From NCBI GenBank assembly GCA_000697665.1, contig KL197714.1:910728-974727 (forward strand): 64,000 nt of DNA. Direction: 5' to 3'. A program made the position numbers and the translations under genes. The number at the start of each line of letters is the position of its first letter. Position 1 is the stretch's first letter. The notes below the pieces were generated by a model. That model did not search any database and was not told the DNA's origin. It saw only the letters and a program-made list of their open reading frames with translations. Source of the stretch: Jaapia argillacea MUCL 33604. Its lineage: Eukaryota > Basidiomycota > Agaricomycetes > Jaapiales > Jaapiaceae. This document shows, piece after piece, positions 1 to 11,346 of this stretch.

Positions 1-3000
1 AGCCGCTCTTTCCTAAATCACCGAAAAAGATCCTTGGCGGTGGCCGAACGGGGTAGTTAGAGGGACGAAAGACGGTAAGTGAACCACGTATCACCAAGCA
101 TAGACGCATGGTTGGTCTGTCAGTACGGCATTTAAACCATGTTCCTGGCTGTTCGCCGCCGCCGACGTCGTGTCAGGCCCGGTCGAAGGATAAAAGCCGT
201 AGATACCTGGGGCCTGAATGTACATGCGGTAAGGCAGAGGTGTTGATGGGAGAATGTCGTTGCTTGCGTTGGACAGGGGAACAAAAAGGTACAGATAGAA
301 TTGGAACGTCGGGTGATTTCCGGGATTTTAGAAAGTACCTTAGGGTGATGTGGGGTAGCTGCTGATTCAATTCACCGTCTGGCAGGGAATGTATACCCGG
401 CTGATTGTCAATGCGAGGGAACGAAAGGTGGTGAAGAGGAAAGAGAGATCAAGGTGGTCGACGATATGTCTTCATGTGAAATTGAGGAGGGACTCCCATG
501 TCAACTTGAATATCACAACGTGGTACGTATCTAGAGTCTGGACAGTGGTGGCGTGGCTCTCCGCTGTGCTGCTAAGTAGTTGTGATTTATACATCTAGTG
601 GTAGCGAACCTTCCATCCGAGACGAGCGCACTGTGATCCTGACGTTGAAATTCAAAGTGAGACTGCGTGGTTATCGCTCCCACAACATTGCAATAACTGT
701 GCAAAGGCAACAAGTTCGCTGAGGTTGAACATCCAACAAATTCAGCCGCAATTGCGAATGACCCCACGTATCGTCATGATGCACATGTCGATGAACAGTT
801 ACCAACCTCCAGGGACGAATTGACCGCCAATTAAGTACCCCACGCCTTTGATCGTTGTGTTCCTGCCACATCACGATGATGGAGGAGATGGTCTGGCCAA
901 GCGGATTATGGGTTTGGCTGAGAGAAGAACGTGAGTAAGGTTGGGAAGAAAGTTACCAGAGTGGCGATGGCCATGCGTTACTGATTGCCCCAGATTCTCT
1001 GAGCGAGGGGTGGTGGCACACGAGTTCGGAATGTCGGGAAGGGACGAATTGTTCGTGAATTGGTTTTGAACCTTTTGGTTTAGGGTATTTGGGGGGAGGG
1101 GCAATAGAGTGAAGTTTGGGGAGTAAGGAGTTCCGGCGCTGAATAACTCCAGCTTGGGGAGGGACGAGGGTGAAGTGAAGGGCTGGGGTGAGAAGGGAGA
1201 AATTAAAGGAATAAACATGGACTCTTCTGGACGACTCGCAGACAAGTAAGAAGTGTAAGAAGTGGCACCAGTGTCAGGATTTGGGGTGGTGCAAGTCAGA
1301 CATCGTAGGCTGGATTCGAATAGAAGCGAAGGTGGAGGCCACTTTGAGGGTACTTGTGCTGAACGTTGACATAGCAACAGCCCACGAGCGAGACTGGAGG
1401 TGATAGCGAGCTTATCATCGATGACAAGACATGCAGGGACTTTCGTGTGTGGGGTTCCAGTATGTCTGAGTCAGAGAGACACGTGAGAATGGGCGAGAGT
1501 TCGGCGCGCGAACCGGTTGAATAAGACAGAAGCCAAAAGAATGGGAAGGACGAAAGTAACGTTAGGTTCTCGCTCTCCAGAAGAGATGGGATCCATTGAC
1601 CATGAATGGATGTCACCACCCAACGAGAACCAAACAAGGAAGATCGACGTATCTGCTGCAATAGCGAATGAGAGCTCGAGTTATGAAGGCTTGAAGTATT
1701 GCAACAGTGGAAACGATAGAATGGCAACCAAGGCGAGGAAGGGGATGAAGGTAAGATATACTTGTAAAGTCACTAGTTCGCTAGGCCGGCAAGGCAAAGG
1801 GAATCGGAATAAGTCCACAAAGAAGTCCAGTACGTGCACCCGGCTTGAAGTAGGGTAACGGCGACATGTGGAATTCGAAGGCCTGGGTGGCTGACTGGAG
1901 GGTGGCTAAGGGTATTGCTAGTCCGTTTCCAAGAACGGATCTTGAACAAGGAGAAGGCCAACGTGAAAATTGACAGTCTGTTCCTGGTAGCAGAAGGGTT
2001 GTTAGAAGAAGGTAGTTGCGGAACAAGGGCGTTCTGGAGGGACGATCTTGGTCCAGCGTGATGATCGGCGAATATGCGGGCTCGAGTGTGCGGACATGCG
2101 ATTTTGAAGACCAAGACTGCCATTCAGGGGATTGGGTTGCTCACGATATTGGATGCTCACGAGACCTGGGATGCTCACGCGACCGCAAAGTGGGGGTAAA
2201 CAGTGGAAGCGAAGAGAATGTGGGACGAAGGCGGGAGATGAGGCTGAAGAGGTTGACGAGAGGAGTGGAGTGGGGGGGAAGAGGCTTGAATGGGTTAGTA
2301 GGAGGTGGTAGTGCGATTCGGAGAGTGTTCTGCGAGCTCGCGATGCGCTGGTTCGTCGACTTCTTTGTGAGACGTTGGGAGGGTTACGTGATGCAGTGTG
2401 AGGATGAAGGGAAGACGAAGACTTTGCTCGGCGAGAATGATGCGCGGATGCAGAGCGTCGAGATGCAGCCACAGCCCCGCGCTGCAGCATGGGGCCATGG
2501 GCGCCTTGCCTGTCGACCCCCGCGGAAGTTGAGAACTGATGGCGATCGTCTACAGAGGGATCGACGCGGGGATAAGACAAGGGAGAAGGGAGGCACGCGG
2601 TGGAGATCTCAAGGGGTAACTGGTTACTTTTGTCCGACATTATATGGGATGAGCGCGTGGACGAGCAAATTGATGAGGAGGCACAGATGCTCGAGAAAGG
2701 GAATGCTCGGGCGATATCGATTAGGTGTAAGGTAGAAAGTTTTGTGAGAAAGTAGGCGCGGGTGAATATGTGAAGGAGGATCAGTGGAAAGGGTTGACGG
2801 ACAACGTGTCGAGAGTGATGCCGTAAGTGTAGTTGGATGGGGAGAATGGATTGCTGTTGGGGCATTGTCTTTACAATGGCTGAACGTTGGGCGGCGCACG
2901 GCGAGCTCAGGTGAATGCGTTCCAGGGGAATGGTCGTGAATGGTTCCAGGTGAATGATCCAGATGAATATTGAATGGTAAACTGTGGAGCGTGAGACGGA

Positions 3001-3480
3001 AGACGGAGAGGTCGATGAGACTGTCGAGGATATCCTTGGTTCGCTGAATACTTTTTAACTACAATTAACTGAGAATGAACTTGACAATACGATCGTAGCT
3101 GGGTCTCGAAGAATATTGTATTGAACACTGCAGTTACTAGCATCTCGACGATACCAGAGTCCGTGTGGCTGTGCTAGCATGCGGCAGTTGATTACGAAAT
3201 ACGCGGAGTGATGCGAAGAAGCAAGGTTAGAGTTGGTTAGGGTTGATTACATCAGCATCCGTTATTCTAGAACGCCGTCCCAAAGAGGCAAGTGATCTGT
3301 TGACCCTTGTTTCGGCAATCTTTCACACTTCACACCCGTAACGTACACCCAACATAAATATTCCATCAAATATGCCCGACCACCCTCGATTTCCTCAACC
3401 CAGTCATTTTTCCTCCATCCTCCTCGCCAACACCAACATCCCGCCTCCCGCCACACACAGCACCGACGCGTCCCGCCACG
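1..3480. other. Region without a convincing gene
   Basis: No reading frame here shows a family motif or a believable set of splice sites. Several overlapping minus-strand frames between 871 and 2865 are Ser/Pro-rich, have no recognisable domain and are interrupted by stops with no clear intron between them. A short near-tandem duplication containing 'ggatgctcac' lies at about 2150-2185. The last 200 bp before 3481 are pyrimidine-rich and look like the leader and promoter of the RRM gene. It could hold a lineage-specific gene or a long untranslated region. Confidence 0.5.
2002..2865 (-). CDS. Possible Ser/Arg-rich orphan (doubtful)
   Basis: An ATG-started frame of 287 codons, the longest in the first 3.4 kb. 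The product is rich in Ser, Arg and His, has no transmembrane segment and matches no family I know. A second in-frame Met at about codon 74 (MSDKSNQLP) looks a more natural start. Shorter frames continue on the same strand down to 871, so this could be one exon of a longer spliced gene, but no clean donor and acceptor pairs join them. Chance is a real alternative. Confidence 0.18.
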   Translation of the reverse strand: MPQQQSILPIQLHLRHHSRHVVRQPFPLILLHIFTRAYFLTKLSTLHLIDIARAFPFSSICASSSICSSTRSSHIMSDKSNQLPLEISTACLPSPLSYPRVDPSVDDRHQFSTSAGVDRQGAHGPMLQRGAVAASRRSASAHHSRRAKSSSSLHPHTASRNPPNVSQRSRRTSASRARRTLSESHYHLLLTHSSLFPPTPLLSSTSSASSPAFVPHSLRFHCLPPLCGRVSIPGLVSIQYREQPNPLNGSLGLQNRMSAHSSPHIRRSSRWTKIVPPERPCSATTFF

Positions 3481-5070
3481 ATGGCCACCGCTCCCTACTC
3501 CGACGCCGACGCCCTCGACCACCTCTTTGAAGATGACCACACAGCAAAAGACGCGGTCGCTCGCGTGCACAGCTGGTTGTCATCACAAACACCCCCGCCC
3601 TCCTTCTCTGCATCCAGACGCGAATCTTGCGTCTTGAACGCTTGTCTTCTCGACGACCTCGAAATTTATCCCCGTCGCACAGACGCGTACACTTTGGATA
3701 ATCTCAACGCACAGCTATTAGTGGCCTCTCCTTCCTGTCCCAATCTCGCTTTGGGTGTCGCCAGGGAAAGACCAGAACGCGAAGAAGAAGATTGGCAGGA
3801 CCAATTAATGTCTTTGCGTTTAGAACTCGACTTGGATAGAAGCGCCACACCGCGTCAACTAGATCCCAGAGAAAAGGTGAGATTCTCTGCTTTTGCGAGT
3901 TATCCATCTGACCGTTATCTTTTCAGCCACTTCCCCTCCTCCCGCCATATCCTATATCAGAAGAAGACCCCTTTGCGTCCCGCCCTTCCTCCCCCATCAG
4001 TTACACTTGTCCCCCTTCCCCCGCCTCCAGCTCTTCAGCTTCTCTCATCAGTTCAGGAGCAACCCGGCCCCTCTCCATTCGAAGGGCTCGTTCTACTTCG
4101 CGCTTCCCCTCCATCAGTACCACCATGAGCACCGTCGAAGAAACCGAGAAGCGTCAGGCTTTGTACATTCCCGAGGATGATGTCATCGCTGCGATACCGA
4201 CTCCAGTCTCCCCAGTACAGGGCTCCCCTTCTAGCATCACCTCACGACGGGAACCTCGAAAAATCCCTTCAACATTATCCCTCTCACAATTCCATCTCCC
4301 TTCTCGTTCAAATCCTCCGACCGTGCCAAACACTCCAACAATAACCGAATCATCCTCTTCACCTTTTTCTGCCATCTCATCCTTCTCTTCCGTTTCAACA
4401 AGCGCCTTTGACGGCTACGAGTCTCCCACTACGCCCACTCCCCCTACCTCCAGCAACTCGGACGCGAGATGGAGTTTCGCTTCCTCCGTCCCTAGCGTTA
4501 TTGAAGTCGGCTTCCAAAAAGTCGGGCTCAACGGCGGTGCAATGTATTCAGCCCCTACAAGTCCTACAACATCTGCTATCCCAAGCGGCACTTCAACCTT
4601 TTTGTTCCCTTATCCACCAAGCTCCCCTCCTTCCGTCACCTCTCTGCATACGACGGCTGGCAGTAATATCCCCCGTGCCTCCCCTTCCAAGCGTCGCATC
4701 ATGTCCTTCCACATGCCATCACTATCGCTTCCAGCATTAAACAAGTTGGGTGGTGGGAGCCGAAACAAGAGCAAGGGCAAGAAAAAGTTGGTTGTCAGTG
4801 GGTTGGGAAAGGAGGACAAGCGCGGATGGGAGAGTGTGAGGAGTTGGTGTGAAAGTTTTGGAGAGGTCGAAAGTTTTGTTTGGAGGAGTGATGGTGTGCA
4901 TGTCGGCTGGAAGGATCGAGGTGTTGGCGATAATGTGAGTTCTACCTTCCCCAACTGTTCTACGTTTATCCTAACTATCTTTCCAGGTCTGCTGCTTGCA
5001 AGCTAAGGTACAGATTAGAGGAGCAGGCAGCGTTAACTTGTCTTGGTACCAAGGCAAACAACGTCTCTGA
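3481..5070 (+). CDS. Orphan protein with C-terminal RRM-like fold
   Basis: Three exons: 3481-3876, 3927-4934 and 4987-5070, giving 495 residues. Both introns (50 and 52 bp) have GT..AG ends and keep the frame exactly. The start ATG sits in a good context (cacgATGgcc). Residues 1-415 are low in structure and rich in Ser, Pro and Thr. The only fold I see is at the C-terminus from about residue 418: a strand KKLVVSGL, a helix around WESVRSWCESFGEVESF, then strands ending GSVNLSWYQGKQRL. That pattern fits an RNA-recognition-motif core of the kind found in Nup53/Nup35-type proteins, with a very short last strand. The RNP motifs are not canonical, so RNA binding is not assured; a homodimerising RRM is an alternative. 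The fold is inferred from pattern; the molecular role is unknown. Confidence 0.75.
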
Positions 5071-6389
5071 CCGGTCTTCCCAACCCGCATTCCTTCTCCC
5101 TCATGGGGTGGGAAAGGATTGGCGGGAAGCTGCGATGACGCACTCGTTAAACAAAACATCTCTTCGAATTCTTGAATCATCTTCATCCATCCTCTTCTCA
5201 CCAAACTTTGCCCTACGGAACCGTCCCGTTCCCTCACACCCGGAGTTCTCCGTAACTCGACCAACACCGACCCCCTTGTTCCTTGGAAACGACGCGCACA
5301 CGATGAAGCATGTATTGTATCACACCCACACCCACGCACATACTAGCATGGAACCTAACCCCAACTATTCCACGACCAAAACAACCCCGCAGCCCTCTTT
5401 CCTTATTTGTTGGTATCACAACCACAGAGCCTCCGTCACACCCACACCTACGCCACTTGGAAGTCTTGGGATTTTGGGCGGGATTCCGTCTTGTATCATT
5501 TTCTTGTTTGTACAGGTGTCTGTATATCGGGAGCAGCCGCCGGAATATGGAGGAGTGTACGTTATCCTTTGAAGGAACACATCTATCACGCCCACCTCGA
5601 GTCGTATCTCCTGACTTGGTCTTTCCCACTCACCGTTCGACTCTCCACCTTCCTTCCCCCCTTGCGCTTCCCCGAGCTCACTATCTTCGCGAGATGGCTT
5701 CTCCCTCCCCGCCCTCTCACCACCGCCAAGTCTCTCGGAGAAGCACATTTGTACATCTTGTACATCAACCTCTCTTCATTGGATCCCACGCTCTTCAACC
5801 GATAGCTGGATCCCACCCTCTTTCCGCTCCTTTTTTCTCGCCGGATGCAACGTCTATTCACGTCACATCGTTACGCTCCTTTACGTTGGATCCCACACTC
5901 GTTCATTGGTCGCTTTCCGTTGACCTTGGTTTCTGTATCGTTCCTTGTCTCTCGTTGGATGTTTGTTTCATTTACGTCCGTCCTCTCACTCCAACTCTCT
6001 CCGCTTTGGCTATCTACGGCATTCCCCTTTTCTTTGGGGCGTCCGTCGGTCACACTTGCACGCACACTCATTCATTGCATCTTGTCTCGTCTCCTAACTC
6101 TGTTCTTATTGCATCCATTCATCCTGTTCACCTAGCATACAGTGTCACCTGCATATCCCTCCCTGTTGTCGTCGTGCTACCCCATTCCGTCTGTCGTTCT
6201 CCTCCCACATCAAAAGTTGTTTATAGCTATCATCATTGCTAGAAGTGTTGTTGTCATTATTCTGTATGTAGTAACTTATGTATTTCGACCTTCGAACACT
6301 TAGAGCGTCTAGCGTAGAGAAGGGACTTGTAGAGAAATGAATAAATCAAAAAAGAAGTTTATACTATCGTTTGCTGTCCTCTTGTGGTT
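5071..6389 (+). other. Probable 3' untranslated region with poly(A) signal
   Basis: Pyrimidine-rich sequence follows the RRM stop for about 1.25 kb. Short motifs recur, including 'ttggatcccac' near 5778, 5810 and 5887 and a CACACC-rich run near 5320. Long frames exist but carry no domain and come from biased composition. An AATAAA signal at 6340-6345, followed by an A-rich run, is a plausible transcript end. An unusually long 3'UTR or a separate non-coding transcript would both fit. Confidence 0.4.
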
Positions 6390-6839
6390 CGTCCGAAGCC
6401 CTTACTGCACCCTGTCCGGCGAGATTTACCGTAGCGCCTCGATACACGAGGGAGCGTTTGTCATTGACGAGATACCTACGGCGATCTCGCATACACGAGG
6501 CTATTTCTGAGGGCAATAATGTCGTTGACAGGCGATAATCGGATTGGACGGCAGTCTATCGTGTGTTGGAAAATCAGAAAAATCCAAATTAATTGGTGGG
6601 GTGTGCAACGTGTATCGATAGGTGGCGATTGAACGAGGAGGGATAGGAATGCCGTGTATCAGCAGACTGGTGAGGTACGGGCTACGTGTTGTAGTATAAA
6701 TGATGAGTGGTAATTGAGAGGGACATGAGGCAAAGGGATTTCATAGTGCTCACAGATATGCATCATCCATCAGTGGCAATCACGACGGGTGGTGCAACCT
6801 GCACGGGTGCAGTTTCTGTTTGGGTTCATCACCACCTCA

Positions 6840-8059
6840 CTAGGACCAATGATGGACACTATTGCTCGCCGTCGCCCGAGGTCCATATGTTGGCGAACTG
6901 GCGCTTACTCGCGGCCCTCCTCTGGTTGCGACGAAGCTCGACGATATAATACAAATGACAGACATTTCATCGGAAGCCTTCTGCTGTCTGGCGAGATGAA
7001 AGATCGACGCCACTGAAAAGGTTACCCTGAATTTGCCTGAAATGTGACGCGGAAATGCAAACGCCGTCGGTGACAATGACGAAAGGTTGGCGGGCGAGAG
7101 TAGGCAAAAGTTGACCAGAACATCATCGTAGAAACGCCGAATGATCTCGATCAGTAGTAGTCAAGGTGTGTGTAAGTGGCGGTGGGTCTGGAACTGAAGA
7201 GGGGTCATCCTGGGTGGCCCTGTCGATGATAAAGTGGACTTGGGGTAAGAAGTTCTGGTTGCAAAATCGGTCCGTTGGTTTGATGGCAGAGGGCAAACCA
7301 TTCAGGTCTGGGGTAACTTTCAAGGTTGAAACCGCAGATGGGAGAAAGCAACGGTTCACGCTGCCAGAGAAGGAGGTAACAGCGTGCGAGAAGGAATCAC
7401 AATCGGGAGAGGTTGTCGTCCTCTAATGAAGGTTGATGGCCCAACGACTGTTCGCCTCAGGTTCGCCTTCAGTTTCGCTACCCCCTGGCGACCAACGCAA
7501 GTTTGTGGTTATCACGTGCTGCCATCCCAGCGAAATGAGACCTCGCAATACGGGTGAGACCCAATCTCGACAGATAGTTAAATCAGGTAGGGAGACGGAG
7601 ATACCGAACTCAGAGATGATATCGGGGGGGCAGGAGGGAGAAATCACAGTCCAAAGAGGACTAGGACGAAGGCGGACAATTCCATAGTGCGGGGTAACTT
7701 TGGAAAGGAAATCGTCAATCTCTCCGAAGTTGAGCCAACGAAGATTGATAAAACATCTCTCGCCATCCAGTAGATCCCCACAGGCGCGAGGAACCCAAGG
7801 ACAACTCGCCAAGGATGCAGGCTCGAACAAATAAGTTCAGGTCAAAGGAACGTAGGAAGACGTCTTTGCACGAAATGTCCGGATAAAGGAAGAGGTATCG
7901 TGTGTGCCAGCGAATAAGTACATCGTGGGTGCAGAGGTTAAAAATCATCAATCCAGTGATTGCCTCTGAGCGAAAGGCGGTGTCGAGGTTGAGCAACGGG
8001 GGTCGGGGATGACGTGCGAGGAAATCTGACTGATAGAAGAGGGTCGACAGTAGTCGCAC
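6840..8059 (-). pseudogene. Possible decayed minus-strand gene
   Basis: Minus-strand frames follow one another: one around 7715-8059 (with RPPLLNLDTAFRSEAITG), another around 7423-7820 (with NLRWLNFGEIDDFLSKV and SPSCPPDIISEFGISVSLPD), then 7123-7359. The segments look protein-like in composition but sit in different frames, and I found no good splice sites to join them. The LNLD..FR and YPDI..K patterns recall the loose C-terminal parts of fungal F-box proteins, but this is a weak impression. It is either a broken host gene or chance. Confidence 0.22.
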
Positions 8060-8389
8060 TATCCGTGTCAGCGCGGTTCCAGCGACAGCGTCAAGGACAG
8101 CGTCTTTGAGTTACTTCGACGTCCTGCGGAGCACGAGGTGCTGTCAATGCTACGAACGTGTTCGAAAAGACTGACGAGGTGAGGTCGTCCGTGCGTCATG
8201 GGTCATGGTGGAACACGAGCAGGTCAGCCGAAGGAAGGATGAGCAGGACCACAAGAATAGATCCGGACCACGTGGCCACCTATGATGTCAGTCTCACCAG
8301 CGCATATATGGCTCTCATGCCCTGCGCCATGTCCTCTACAATCCTCCGTTTCATACCCAATTACTGATTCCCTTAATTCTCAACTACCA

Positions 8390-8834
8390 ATGGCTTCATA
8401 CGGAACCGTCCCCGCTACCGCTCCTCCCGTCGGCGTGAGGCGCACCCGCGTATCACCCATGTCCGACATACTGCTGTACTTTATTGCATTGTATGCTCCC
8501 ATTTGCTCGTCTCTTAATGCCATCTGACCATCGTTCAGATTCATACCACCTATTCCCGTATTCCTCAGTAAGCACTGCAATTTGAGCATCTTCGATTTGA
8601 GCTCACTGTTTCCTTCGTAGAAACTGGATGTGGTGTTGGTCAGTCAACCGCTGACTTTGCATATCTGCCGAGACTCAATCGATGTTGTAGATCTTCTCAT
8701 CAACATCCTGCTTTGGATATTAGGCTGGATCCCTGGTGTCATTCACGCATGGTTAGTTCCTGAACTTTTGTTTACGAACACCTCCTCACGACCATTGCAG
8801 GTGGATCATCTCACGGAGCGAAGGTGCTATGTAG
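8390..8834 (+). CDS. PMP3: PMP3 / UPF0057 family small membrane protein
   Basis: Five exons: 8390-8490, 8539-8567, 8621-8638, 8691-8751 and 8801-8834, giving 80 residues. All four introns (48-53 bp) have GT..AG ends and keep phase. After an N-terminal tail of about 24 residues come two hydrophobic segments: SDILLYFIALFIPPIPVFL, then the KTGCGVDLLIN turn, then ILLWILGWIPGVIHAWWII. This is the PMP3/Rci2 signature (PP.PVFL, GC..DLLIN, LGWIPG.IHA). Family members are small plasma-membrane proteolipids; yeast Pmp3 affects membrane potential and cation tolerance, so a role in salt or membrane stress is expected. The N-terminal tail is longer than in yeast Pmp3 (55 residues). Exon 3 is only 18 nt, and its exact donor was chosen because it restores the conserved GCGVDLLIN. 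Confidence 0.93.
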
Positions 8835-9132
8835 CACCTCCCTCCACATTCCACGTAGTCTAGTGAACGGAAACACGGACTTTGTTTGGACGCTTCTGTA
8901 TCAGACCACTTCTCTGTATTACATATGACGATAATCACGAGCTCTCCTTCTCCTCGACTGTTTGGACGAGGGACACGAAACCCACTTAAGACAGCTTAAC
9001 GCCTTGTTGGATTCGCACGTGTGGACGGTAAAATCGATGGATTGCATGGGACATAAATCATAGGCACATGAGGCATACAATTGGGAGATAAATAGTCTAA
9101 CAAGAATAGAAAGAGGAAAAGGCCATCGGCCC

Positions 9133-10518
9133 TCAAGCACGCTCTCGAGCCACTTCTTCGCTCAACAGTTGGGTGAGTGTCTTTGCTACAAAGCCAGCCG
9201 CTTCAGTAACCATATCCCTCTCCCACTCACTCGTCTTGCCCATCACCTTGGAATTGAACTTGTCCGGATGCCACTTCAAAAGATCAGCCCGAACACGCTC
9301 CTTTCTGCTCTTCCCGTCAACACCAGTCCTCATCGGGTGAAAGACAAACTGTTCGATGCGAGCTCGAGTAATTTCAGCGGGGGTGGTAACAACGACGTCG
9401 AGAACAGGCCAGGGGATATGTTCAAAGGCGATGCACTCCACGTCGACGGCATTGTCCTTAATCGCCGTCCATTTCCTGTCGTGAAGTTCGAACTGGTCCT
9501 TCGTTCGTGAAGCGTGGGTGGCGTTTAGAACTGCCCTAGCCGCCTCTCGAAGTTGACGAATATCGTGTAAACGCTGTTGGCGCCGACGTTCGGCCTCCTC
9601 CCGTTCCCGCTCAAGTCGTTCTTGTTTCTCTCGCTCCCAGGCCGCCTGCTTCCTGCGCATCTCCTCTGCGAACCGCCTCTGCTCCTCTTCCCTTTGCCTT
9701 TGCATCTCCTGCTCCTTTCGCACGCGCTCTACCTCCTTCCTCCGTTCCTCTTCCTCTTGACGTCGAATCCTGTCCTGCACTTGTCTCTGCAAAGCTTGAC
9801 GAATATCCTCCTCCAGTTTCTGTTGGCGCCTTTCCGCCTCCTCCCGCTTGCGCTTCGCTTCCATCTCTCGTTCCTCCGCAACCATCTTCTCAACCCTCGC
9901 ATCTCGACGAGCCTGCTCAGCGGCTCGTCGAGGAGCCTCCGCATCGGCCCGTTCCATGATATCTTGGAACGCGAGAATTTCACGTTTGATGTCCCGGTCC
10001 AGACGAAGTCGGGCCATCTGTTTTTCGAAGATGGCGTCGTCGGGGTCGACAGGCTCTTGTTCAGCAGGGACGACAGGGGATTTGGGCGGTCTCGGATTCA
10101 TCTTTGGAAAGTTGAAATGAGCTGGCGTAATGTTCTGATACGCCTGATACCCCTCAAAACCATTGCCGATGTAGACGCATCCGTCAGGCGCTGCGGGGCG
10201 CATACGGAAACCTTGACGAGCTTGGTCTCGAGGACGATGAGGCCCACCACCGGGGTGTCGTTGATGGAAGAGGGGATCGGGGCGGATATCTGCTTTGTGT
10301 ACTGATTCGAGGGGGACGCTCAGGGAAGATGCTTTAAAGAAGCTGGGGAGATGATTGATCGGTGGAGGGGGGTCATCGGGATGGGTGTGGGGGATTGGAT
10401 TTTTGGGAGCGGTGCGCACAAATGGGGTGAACCCGGCCGGCCGAGCAGATGTATGGGGACGAGAGTATGGATGAGGGCGAGCCCACTGGTAAGGTTTGCG
10501 TTTCCCAGTTGTGAACAT
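9133..10518 (-). CDS. Coiled-coil protein with WHPDKF C-terminus (NFKBIL1-like)
   Basis: A single exon of 461 codons. The start is the ATG at 10518 (MFTTGKRKPYQW); the frame stays open a little further upstream but has no other ATG. Residues 1-170 are Pro/His-rich and disordered. Residues about 180-360 are a long charged coiled coil of Glu, Arg, Gln and Lys. The C-terminal 110 residues are compact and contain ERVRADLLKWHPDKF, then a helix WERDMVTEAAGFVAKTL. The W-HPD-KF motif resembles the C-terminal helix seen in NF-kappa-B inhibitor-like proteins and also the HPD of J domains, though the rest of a J domain is absent. Such proteins are common in Agaricomycetes; the function is not known to me. 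Head-to-head distance to the next plus gene is about 830 bp. Confidence 0.8.
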   Translation of the reverse strand: MFTTGKRKPYQWARPHPYSRPHTSARPAGFTPFVRTAPKNPIPHTHPDDPPPPINHLPSFFKASSLSVPLESVHKADIRPDPLFHQRHPGGGPHRPRDQARQGFRMRPAAPDGCVYIGNGFEGYQAYQNITPAHFNFPKMNPRPPKSPVVPAEQEPVDPDDAIFEKQMARLRLDRDIKREILAFQDIMERADAEAPRRAAEQARRDARVEKMVAEEREMEAKRKREEAERRQQKLEEDIRQALQRQVQDRIRRQEEEERRKEVERVRKEQEMQRQREEEQRRFAEEMRRKQAAWEREKQERLEREREEAERRRQQRLHDIRQLREAARAVLNATHASRTKDQFELHDRKWTAIKDNAVDVECIAFEHIPWPVLDVVVTTPAEITRARIEQFVFHPMRTGVDGKSRKERVRADLLKWHPDKFNSKVMGKTSEWERDMVTEAAGFVAKTLTQLLSEEVARERA

Positions 10519-11346
10519 CGTCGGACAACAGTTTATCAACAGGGGAAGAAACTTGAATAGTCTGGCCGGGAGAGCGAGCTGTTGCAATGAGACAAGTCTA
10601 CGGTGTGCGACGTCTGTTCTTGGAGAGGGTCAGACTGAGGTGGGGACTTTGGAGCGAAAAGAAATAGTCCACCTCCCAGCCTAGTGGATTTTTAAGGTGA
10701 AGTTCAACAGACCACACTCACGTGGCTCGCTTCAAATACACTCAACAATGGTGGCCTGCGGCTAGGAAGGCCCAAGCGATGTGGACTACGCTGTCGCATG
10801 GCTCACCAGAACAATGCTGGGTCGATGAGCGGCCACGAGCAAATTTCTATTGTTCTCGGGTCCCCTCGACGTCCGCGCGTGCGTCCCATCGTCCAAAGAA
10901 TACCATAAAGACGGGCGTAGAACGATACGCAGTCAAGTTCATTCCAAGGCGAGGGCGAAAAACGGGGCGTTGGCAGAGAGGAGAGACGACGGCAGTACTG
11001 AGTCATTGTGGGGATGACTGCTTCAGCCCGTCGTCTCCTCCCGCCACTCGACCAAAAAAGGCAAGGGGCGGCAAAACATGCGCTTTGCATGTGGCGTTCG
11101 CTTTCGACTGCCACTCAAAGCACCTGAACAAAGAGCTTTGTCTATTCGTCAGACAAAGCCAGGCTGTGTGAGATCCGTGCACCGTCAAAGCAAGCAGAAG
11201 AAAGAAAACTATATCAAGGCGGCTGGTGTGATCAGGGAACGTATCGACCACCCATAATCATCCCCTCAGCAAGGAAACGTTACACAAACTTCCCATCCTA
11301 CCTATCGCCAACCCTAGGCGCCATCACCCTCTTGCGCAGCGCAGCG
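10519..11346. other. Intergenic region between divergent genes
   Basis: About 830 bp separate the start of the coiled-coil gene (-) from that of the acidic orphan (+). A 149-codon plus frame at 10722-11171 has no domain and overlaps open minus frames, so I do not call it. The stretch presumably holds both promoters; I see no clear known element. Confidence 0.45.

Noticed and set aside
5310-6242. 310-codon frame after the RRM gene
   Set aside because: No domain, repetitive pyrimidine-rich composition, no suitable ATG context; better read as 3' untranslated sequence.
9577-10305. 242-codon plus-strand frame rich in Leu
   Set aside because: Antisense of the Glu/Arg coiled coil on the minus strand; Leu-rich shadows are expected there.
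10722-11171. 149-codon frame between two genes
   Set aside because: No motif, and overlaps equally open minus frames.
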